A DNA stretch of 43,705 bases from contig DBWY01000006.1 in assembly GCA_002309195.1 (NCBI GenBank), forward strand, positions 50,932 to 94,636. Direction: 5' to 3'. Source of the DNA: Treponema sp. UBA1226 (lineage in GTDB: Bacteria > Spirochaetota > Spirochaetia > Treponematales > Treponemataceae). The notes below the pieces were generated by a model. The model worked only from the letters and a program-made list of their open reading frames with translations, had not been told where the DNA came from and did not search any database. Shown in pieces: positions 16,505 to 22,358 of the stretch (positions are counted from its first letter, which is position 1; every line of letters begins with the position of its first letter). A program made the position numbers and the translations under genes.

Positions 16505-17487
16505 TAAAGTTCTCCATCAGTTTCTGGAGCTAAAGCAGGAGGCTCGGCCGGTTTTTCCTTTACGACAAATTTAATCTTTTCTGTACTCTGCGACTCAATC
16601 TTAAACGCATCCTGAATATTGATTACGATAGGAAGTTCATATTCTCCCGGTGACATAATCATAGAACAGTCACACTGAACCGTGTATTCAGACGGATAGA
16701 ATTTTTCCAGAACAAGCTGAGCTCCCGAAACAGTAAATGAGATTTCATGGAATTCTTCAACTTCAAATTTAGGATCAAGACCACCAAAGAAAACCCTGCA
16801 GTTATTGAATGTCTTTGTAACAAGAGATGCGTCAAGGAATACATCAATACTTGCCTGATATGGACTTACAATTTCGATAAACTTGCTTATGTTACGAAGA
16901 TGCTTTGTCTCTGTAAAATTTTCTTTTCTTTCTGTAAGCACTACTTCATCTGTATAAATTGAATCAATACTTTCTACCATCGAGCGCGGACCAGAAATTA
17001 TTGCTTCTGCAGGACTAACCTTTATGCTTGTAACTTCATACCCATGGATAGGATCTCCCGAAATCGGAACGTTAATCGGAACAGAACGTCTTGTCTTCTT
17101 TTCAAGTTTAACGACAAATTTTTCCGGAGTAACAGTAAGCTCTGCAGGGTCAGACAAAATAATATCAGAAGAAAGAGAAAGACTTACAGGAACATTGTAA
17201 GTTCCTTCTTCTACGTAATAACTTAAATCAAGAACTGCTTCGATTTCTGAAGGAGTAATCGGTGCAATATTCTGAGATTTGGATTTAATCGTAACATTAA
17301 CATGAGAAGGAATTGCATTAACGCTTGTAAGAAGACCGTCTTCAACAGTTGTAAGCGGAACAGACAAAGTTCTTTTTTCAAGTCTCGCATTCTGTCCTAC
17401 GATGTAAAGAATAATTCCTGCTACTATACAAAGGCATTTGACGCCCCAGTCTTTCGTTATCTTATTAAGAGTTGATTCTGCTTTCAT
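16504..17487 (-). CDS. cdaR: YbbR-domain protein, CdaA regulator-like
   Basis: Membrane-anchored exported protein. Residues 13-32 form one transmembrane segment (WGVKCLCIVAGIILYIVG), and the rest is a series of YbbR beta repeats (PLTTVEDGLL, VNVTIKSKS, VPINVPISGDP, FTVSGAQLVL). The gene follows cdaA directly and overlaps it, as cdaR follows cdaA in Firmicutes, where CdaR modulates diadenylate cyclase activity. I use the ATG at 17487 (327 aa) because GAGGA lies 8 bases upstream (17496-17500). The alternative TTG at 17502 has no site and overlaps cdaA further. The C-terminal tail is proline-rich (KPAEPPALAPETD). The regulatory role here is by analogy. Confidence 0.85.
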   Translation of the reverse strand: MKAESTLNKITKDWGVKCLCIVAGIILYIVGQNARLEKRTLSVPLTTVEDGLLTSVNAIPSHVNVTIKSKSQNIAPITPSEIEAVLDLSYYVEEGTYNVPVSLSLSSDIILSDPAELTVTPEKFVVKLEKKTRRSVPINVPISGDPIHGYEVTSIKVSPAEAIISGPRSMVESIDSIYTDEVVLTERKENFTETKHLRNISKFIEIVSPYQASIDVFLDASLVTKTFNNCRVFFGGLDPKFEVEEFHEISFTVSGAQLVLEKFYPSEYTVQCDCSMIMSPGEYELPIVINIQDAFKIESQSTEKIKFVVKEKPAEPPALAPETDGEL

Positions 17488-18280
17488 CGATTGTATCCTC
17501 AATAATTCTTGATTCAGAAGTTATTTCAAGCAATTCTTCGAGAGTTTTTGTCAACTCTGTTATCGAAAGATCGTAATGAAGTTTAGAATCATAAGCTAAA
17601 CTTATTGCTCCCGTTTCTTCAGAAACAACAAGAACGACGGCATCGGTAAGTTCAGAAAGACCAAGAGCGGCCCTGTGTCTTGTACCGAAAGTTTTTTTAA
17701 TATCATACTGTTCACTAAGCGGAAGAAAACATCCTGCCGCAATGATTTTCCCGCCCTGAATAAAACATGCCGCATCATGAAGCGGAGTATCATGACTAAA
17801 AATTGTATAAAGAAGCGCAGAAGAAAGATTTGCATCAAGACGAGTTCCCGTTTCGATATAATCATCCATCTTTGTATTGCGTACGAAAACTGCAAGCATA
17901 CCGCGCTTCATTTTAGAAAGCTGATCTGCCGCTATAAGAACTGCATCGACATGAGTATGCTTTGAACGATGACCAAAATTGAGCCATTCTTTCTGCCCGA
18001 TCTTAAGGAAGATTTTTCGAATTTCAGGATGGAATACAATTACAAAACATACGATAAGTCCAGGAGAAATTATCTTTAATATCCAGAGAATCGTATCAAG
18101 ACGAAGGACAAATGCAACAAGATAGAACAATCCGATAAGACCAAGTGCCTTTAAAATCTGGATTCCGTTTGTCTTCATCAAAAGCTCATAAAGCTTGTAC
18201 AGAATATAGGCAATAATTGCTATATCAAGAGCTGGTGTGATATAAGAATAAATCAAAAAAAACTGTTCAGTTGCCGACAT
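17465..18280 (-). CDS. cdaA: Diadenylate cyclase (c-di-AMP synthase)
   Basis: Condenses two ATP into cyclic di-AMP at the membrane. Three transmembrane helices occupy residues 10-33, 42-60 and 62-82. The DAC domain follows, with TRLDANLSS, TPLHDAACF (residues 165-173) and GTRHRAALGLSE (199-210). The RHR motif (201-203) is intact. The normally invariant DGA motif reads DAA here: D169 is kept but glycine 170 is alanine. The start overlaps the end of folP by 14 bases. In Firmicutes this gene is usually followed by cdaR, as here, and then glmM, which is absent from this cluster. The family is certain; full catalytic activity is likely but should be confirmed because of the glycine change. Confidence 0.92.
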   Translation of the reverse strand: MSATEQFFLIYSYITPALDIAIIAYILYKLYELLMKTNGIQILKALGLIGLFYLVAFVLRLDTILWILKIISPGLIVCFVIVFHPEIRKIFLKIGQKEWLNFGHRSKHTHVDAVLIAADQLSKMKRGMLAVFVRNTKMDDYIETGTRLDANLSSALLYTIFSHDTPLHDAACFIQGGKIIAAGCFLPLSEQYDIKKTFGTRHRAALGLSELTDAVVLVVSEETGAISLAYDSKLHYDLSITELTKTLEELLEITSESRIIEDTIDESRINS

Positions 18281-19094
18281 CCATCAATTCCTTCAAGACA
18301 TTTAAAGCGTCTGCCGTTTCCTTTACATCATGAACCCTTAAGAATTTTACTCCGTTCAAGACAGAAAAAATATTTGCCGTAAGAGTTCCGGCAAGGCGAT
18401 CCTTAACGTCGCGTCCCGTCATTTCTCCGATAACTCTTTTTCTCGAAAGAGCCATCATAACAGGAAATTTTTCACTGCAGAGATTCTTTATGTTCTTAAT
18501 AAGTTCACGGTTTCCGTTAAAATCCTTTGCAAAGCCTATTCCCGGGTCAAGAATGATTTTCTTTTCATCGATTCCGCACGAAACAGCATATTCTGCACGG
18601 CTTATAAGATAATCATGCACTTCCTTAAAAACATTTTCATACTCTGTATTTTTATCCATTATAACAGAGTTTCCCCTTTTATGCATTAATATTACGGGGA
18701 TTTTTGCCTGTGCGGCATAGGAAGCCATATTTTCATCGTCCTCAAGGGCAGAAATATCATTTAAAATATCAGCACCCTCTTCTACGCAGGCTTTTATGAC
18801 GTTTTTCTTTCTCGTATCAATCGAAATCGGTATGTCATAGTATTTTCTTATTTTTCTTACAAGCGGAACCAAAGCAGCAAGTTCATCTTTTTCCTCTATA
18901 TAAGAAGCGCCGGGGCGGGTACTTTCTGCTCCGATATCAAGGATATCAGCTCCGTCTTCGATAAGTTTTTCTGCAAGAGAAAACCCGCCCCGGCTTTTTT
19001 TCCAGAACGAATTTCTGTTTGCATTTACGATTCCAACTATAAAAGAATTTTTCTGAGTAGATATTGTCTTTGACTTTAAATTAAATTCAAGCAT
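18267..19094 (-). CDS. folP: Dihydropteroate synthase
   Basis: Joins 6-hydroxymethyl-7,8-dihydropterin pyrophosphate with p-aminobenzoate in folate synthesis; target of sulfonamides. Conserved segments are present: DIGAESTRPGA (residues 53-63), SIDTRKKNV, ADILNDISAL, ILDPGIGFAKDFNGN, ALSRKRVIGEMTGR and the C-terminal RVHDVKETADAL. Loop 1, normally NxTPDSFSDGG, reads NANRNSFWKKSRGG (residues 24-37). The Asn ligand is kept, but the Thr-Pro-Asp is replaced by Asn-Arg-Asn. The ATG overlaps the end of dxs by 8 bases, so translation is coupled. The 275-residue length is normal. The changed loop might alter sulfonamide response; this is inference. Confidence 0.93.
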   Translation of the reverse strand: MLEFNLKSKTISTQKNSFIVGIVNANRNSFWKKSRGGFSLAEKLIEDGADILDIGAESTRPGASYIEEKDELAALVPLVRKIRKYYDIPISIDTRKKNVIKACVEEGADILNDISALEDDENMASYAAQAKIPVILMHKRGNSVIMDKNTEYENVFKEVHDYLISRAEYAVSCGIDEKKIILDPGIGFAKDFNGNRELIKNIKNLCSEKFPVMMALSRKRVIGEMTGRDVKDRLAGTLTANIFSVLNGVKFLRVHDVKETADALNVLKELMDVGN

Positions 19095-21060
19095 TTTCTA
19101 TATGAACAGATGAAAGTCCTGCATCGCTTAAGACTTCCTGTCTTGTCCCCTGGCAGATATATTTCTGAGGAAAAGCAAGAACCTTAACATTCGTCACACC
19201 GTTTCTGTAAAGAATGCGTTCAAGTTCTTCTGCAATTCCACCAACTTTAATACCGTCTTCAACGATAATTATTTTTGAATAGTGAACACAAAGGCGTGCA
19301 AAATAATTTTCATCAAGTGGTTTTATAAAGCGCAGATTATAGATGTCTGTATATTCCCCTTTTCTAAGCTTTGCACGGGCAGCAATTATCGCTTCGCTTA
19401 TCATCGAACCTGTCGTCACGATAAGAGTCTTATTCTTTAAAGTTTCTTCATCAAACATGACAGAATCAGAAGGAGAATATTCTGATGCCTCGATTAAAAT
19501 TCCTTTTCCATTTTCAAGCGGAATAGAATAAGACGGAATTTCGTTAGGACATGTAAGCTTAGGATATCTTATAATTACAGGACCCTGCATTTCGATTGCA
19601 TGATTAAGCATCATATCAAGTTCGCACGCAGAAGCAGGCGACATAATCGTAACATTAGGAATTGATTTTAAAAGACATATATCAAAGATTCCCTGATGAG
19701 TTTCACCGTCATTCGGAACTGCACCGCTTCTGTCAAGGACAAAGACAACATGAAAATCAGGAAGAGAAACATCATGAATAATCTGGTCGACTGCCCTCTG
19801 TATGAATGTTGAATAAATGCATACAACAGGAATAAGTCCGCCTTTTGCAAGACCTCCTGCAAAAGTTACTGCATGTTCTTCTGCAATTCCTACATCAAAA
19901 AAACGTTTCGAATAATGCCGCGAAAAAGTATCAAGCCCTGTCCCTTTTGTCATTGCGGCAGTAACTGCAACTACCCTTTCATTTTTTTCTGCAATCTTCA
20001 TTATGCTCTGAGAAAAAATTTCTGTAAAACTTACCGCATCAAATTTTTCTACTTTTCCGTCAGAAATGCAGAATGGTCCTATGCCATGAAAAGTCTGCGG
20101 ATCATTTTCTGCAGGACTGTATCCTTTCCCTTTTTTTGTTACGACATGAACTACGACAGGTTTCTTTAATTTTTTTACACGATTAAATACAAGTTCAAGT
20201 TCGTTTATATTGTGACCGTTAAGAGGCCCTACATATTCATAACCAAGTTCAACAAAAAGATTGTTTGCAAGAAAAAGACCTTTTAAACCTCTTTTAAATT
20301 TACTTATAAACTGCGGAAGAAATTTATTAACGACAGGAGTTCTTTCTGCAAACATATCAATTGCATGACGAAACTTCTGGTACTGGCGCGACATTGTAAG
20401 ACGCGAAAGATATCGAGAAAAAGAACCGTTGTTCTTTCCGATTGACATCTGGTTATCATTTAAAACTACTATTAAATTTTTCTGGAGCTGTCCTGCATGG
20501 CACAAACCTTCAAATGCAAGTCCGCCTGTAAGTGCTCCGTCGCCGATTACCGCAACTACTTTTCCACTGCATTCAGGATCTTTGCTTAAAAGTGATCTTG
20601 CAGTTAAAAGTCCTAAACTCGAAGAAATACTTGTCGATGAGTGACCGTTATCAAAATAATCATACGGACTTTCTGCCATTTTCGTAAAGCCAGAAATTCC
20701 GCCATGCTTTCTTAATGAATCAAATTTTTCATAACGGCCGGTAAGTATTTTGTGGGTATAACACTGATGGCTTACATCAAAAATTATAGCATCATCAGGA
20801 TTAGAAAATACCCTGTGGAGCGCTATAGTAAGTTCAACTACCCCCAGATTACTTGCAAGATGCCCGCCATTTTTACCGACTACTTCGATAATCTTTTTAC
20901 GTATTTCTAACGCAAGCTCGGGCAGCTTTTTTTTTGAGAGACTCTGTAAATCTTTTGGACTTTTAATGCCTGATAGAATCGTAAGAAGACCTCCAGAAAT
21001 AATCTTAGGTTTAAAAAAAAGACCGCTAAAAGCTGATACTTTTGCAGTCTTTGATGGCAA
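19087..21060 (-). CDS. dxs: 1-deoxy-D-xylulose-5-phosphate synthase (start uncertain)
   Basis: First enzyme of the non-mevalonate isoprenoid pathway; thiamine diphosphate-dependent condensation of pyruvate and glyceraldehyde 3-phosphate. Motifs: NGGHLASNLGVVELTIALH near the N-terminus, FDVSHQCYTHKILTGR, DNGHSSTSIS, GDGALTGGLAFEGL (the ThDP/Mg site) and DNQMSIGKNNG. The C-terminal transketolase half contains GIAEEHAVTFAGG and DRSGAVPNDGETHQG. The only ATG/GTG/TTG in frame before the conserved region is the TTG at 21060, which has no ribosome site. A GGAGG at 20990-20994 is instead placed 10 bases before an ATT at 20979, which would give a 630-residue protein of more usual length. The gene follows the mS38-like ORF by about 20 bases and overlaps folP. 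Confidence 0.93.
   Translation of the reverse strand: MPSKTAKVSAFSGLFFKPKIISGGLLTILSGIKSPKDLQSLSKKKLPELALEIRKKIIEVVGKNGGHLASNLGVVELTIALHRVFSNPDDAIIFDVSHQCYTHKILTGRYEKFDSLRKHGGISGFTKMAESPYDYFDNGHSSTSISSSLGLLTARSLLSKDPECSGKVVAVIGDGALTGGLAFEGLCHAGQLQKNLIVVLNDNQMSIGKNNGSFSRYLSRLTMSRQYQKFRHAIDMFAERTPVVNKFLPQFISKFKRGLKGLFLANNLFVELGYEYVGPLNGHNINELELVFNRVKKLKKPVVVHVVTKKGKGYSPAENDPQTFHGIGPFCISDGKVEKFDAVSFTEIFSQSIMKIAEKNERVVAVTAAMTKGTGLDTFSRHYSKRFFDVGIAEEHAVTFAGGLAKGGLIPVVCIYSTFIQRAVDQIIHDVSLPDFHVVFVLDRSGAVPNDGETHQGIFDICLLKSIPNVTIMSPASACELDMMLNHAIEMQGPVIIRYPKLTCPNEIPSYSIPLENGKGILIEASEYSPSDSVMFDEETLKNKTLIVTTGSMISEAIIAARAKLRKGEYTDIYNLRFIKPLDENYFARLCVHYSKIIIVEDGIKVGGIAEELERILYRNGVTNVKVLAFPQKYICQGTRQEVLSDAGLSSVHIENA
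20990..20994 (-). promoter_or_regulatory. GGAGG inside the 5' end of dxs, possible ribosome site for an ATT start
   Basis: On the minus strand GGAGG is followed after 10 bases by ATT (20979-20977), which opens the conserved N-terminus ILSGIKSPKDLQSL. If dxs starts at the TTG at 21060 this GGAGG is simply coding sequence (Gly-Gly). Confidence 0.4.
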
Positions 21061-21079
21061 ATATGCTTACAAGTGTAAA

Positions 21080-21169
21080 TTACTTGCTCTTATGCCGATT
21101 TCTTCTAAGCATCTTTTTTCGCTTATGTGTCGCCATCTTCTGGCGCTTTCTTTTCTTACCACAAGGCAC
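21080..21169 (-). CDS. 29-residue mS38/COX24-like small ribosomal protein
   Basis: A tiny, very basic protein translated from a GTG start at 21169: MPCGKKRKRQKM, then ATHKRKKMLRRNRHKSK. This matches, from memory, the bacterial AURKAIP1/COX24-domain small-subunit proteins of Bacteroidetes and related phyla, which share the MPCGKKRKR-KMATHKRKK pattern with mitochondrial mS38. AAGGAG lies 8 bases before the GTG. A near-perfect promoter stands about 40 bases upstream, so this is the first gene of the dxs operon. About half of the residues are Lys or Arg. It is expected to insert into the small ribosomal subunit near the decoding centre, by analogy to the mitochondrial protein. It is too short for most gene finders. 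The family assignment is confident; its role here is inferred. Confidence 0.85.
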   Translation of the reverse strand: MPCGKKRKRQKMATHKRKKMLRRNRHKSK

Positions 21170-21207
21170 GGTGCGCGCTCCTTAAATAAATTTGAATATT
21201 CTGTAGT

Positions 21208-21236
21208 ATTATCACGATTTTCCCGTTAAGTGTCAA
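21208..21236 (-). promoter_or_regulatory. Promoter of the mS38-like/dxs/folP/cdaA operon
   Basis: Minus strand: consensus TTGACA (21231-21236), a 17-base spacer, GATAAT (21208-21213). It is one of the two best sigma-70 matches in the window. The predicted leader to the GTG at 21169 is about 32 bases and contains AAGGAG, a conventional arrangement unlike the leaderless genes. Confidence 0.85.
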
Positions 21237-21272
21237 TATGTGAAATTGTTTAAAATTTATTCCGCAGACCTA

Positions 21273-21302
21273 TTGACAACAATATATGATATGTTGTATA
21301 AA
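21273..21302 (+). promoter_or_regulatory. Upstream promoter candidate for TPR-greA
   Basis: Consensus TTGACA at 21273-21278, an 18-base spacer and TATAAA at 21297-21302. Transcription would start about 68 bases before the TPR-protein ATG. It stands back-to-back with the divergent dxs promoter, whose -35 lies at 21231-21236. Confidence 0.65.
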
Positions 21303-21337
21303 AATTGCTCATTTTTAAAAAAAATTAGGAATTCTAA

Positions 21338-21365
21338 TTGACTAAAAATCTCTAAACATTATAAT
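21338..21365 (+). promoter_or_regulatory. Downstream promoter candidate abutting the TPR gene
   Basis: TTGACT at 21338-21343, a 16-base spacer and perfect TATAAT at 21360-21365. The ATG at 21377 is 11 bases beyond the -10, so the leader would be about 5 bases. An AAGG lies directly against the ATG, too close to act normally. Confidence 0.6.
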
Positions 21366-21376
21366 GAAACTAAGGT

Positions 21377-22312
21377 ATGCAGAAACAAACTGAAGAAAAG
21401 TTCAAAGAATGTTGCCATCTTCTAAAAAAAGGTGAGCTTTTACAGGCAGATGAGATTCTCAGAGAGATTCTTGTAAATGAACTCGATAATGAACAGATTC
21501 AGTTTGCTGTAAACTGTTCTTCTTACTGGATGAATGTAATACGACAGATGCTTGATGTCACTGACGACTACGAACGAGGCGAGATTTTCCTCCATGAATG
21601 GGAACAGTTTGTATCATTTACCGAAAAACAGAAGTACAAGGCAGATGAACTTGTCATGTACTGTTACAGATCGGGTATTTTTTCACTTGCGCTGCAAAGT
21701 TATTCAAAGCTTCTTGACGTACAGGATTTTGAACAGCGTGCAGAAATTACCAGAAAAATAGGTTTGTGCTACAAAAAGCTTGGCGAATACGTTACGGCAA
21801 AGAATTTCCTTAACGAATCAAACAAACTTAAACCCGGCGTTTCATCGGTTATTGCGGAACTTGCAGACTGCTATGCCCTCTGCGGCGAAGACAGACAGGC
21901 AAAAGTTCTTTTTAGGGAAGCATTTTTCGTTGACGCACAGAAAGTCAATTTGTGTTATCTGGATTCAGAATTAATCTGGTGTCTCGTGCGAAAAATAGAA
22001 GAAAAAGGATATACGGGAAACACGCTTTTGTCATGGATCCCGGTTTACGGACAGCTTTTCGGAATCTTTACGGTAAAAAGACAGCTTAAGGCTCAGGAGG
22101 TTTCCCGCTTAAAGCAGGAGATTTACGCCGCAGAGAACGAAATGAAAGACCCTACATGCAACACGGAACTTCTTACTCCGCGCCTTTGCAATTTATACTT
22201 CTGGCTCATTGAACATTATGCAATGAATACCGAAGACACTTCCAGAATCAATGAGATTCTGATGAGAATAAAAATTTTGGATCCTGTTATTTATTCACTT
22301 TATGCTAAATAA
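21377..22312 (+). CDS. TPR-repeat protein upstream of greA
   Basis: 311 residues, no signal peptide, almost entirely helical. TPR-like pairs can be read around residues 98-165: ELVMYCYRSGIFSLALQSY, then EITRKIGLCYKKLGEYVTA, then VIAELADCYALCGEDRQA. The C-terminal part (residues 220-311) is less repeat-like and contains the hydrophobic stretch LLSWIPVYGQLFGIF. There is no enzyme motif. It is 46 bases upstream of giant greA and on the same strand, so the two are very likely one operon. Because GreA itself has a helical-repeat N-terminal extension, this protein may be a partner of the transcription machinery. That is inference; it could also be an unrelated scaffold. Confidence 0.75.
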   Translation: MQKQTEEKFKECCHLLKKGELLQADEILREILVNELDNEQIQFAVNCSSYWMNVIRQMLDVTDDYERGEIFLHEWEQFVSFTEKQKYKADELVMYCYRSGIFSLALQSYSKLLDVQDFEQRAEITRKIGLCYKKLGEYVTAKNFLNESNKLKPGVSSVIAELADCYALCGEDRQAKVLFREAFFVDAQKVNLCYLDSELIWCLVRKIEEKGYTGNTLLSWIPVYGQLFGIFTVKRQLKAQEVSRLKQEIYAAENEMKDPTCNTELLTPRLCNLYFWLIEHYAMNTEDTSRINEILMRIKILDPVIYSLYAK

Positions 22313-22358
22313 CGGATTTCGAGTGAGTTATCATTTTTAAGGGAAACAAGGAGCTATT

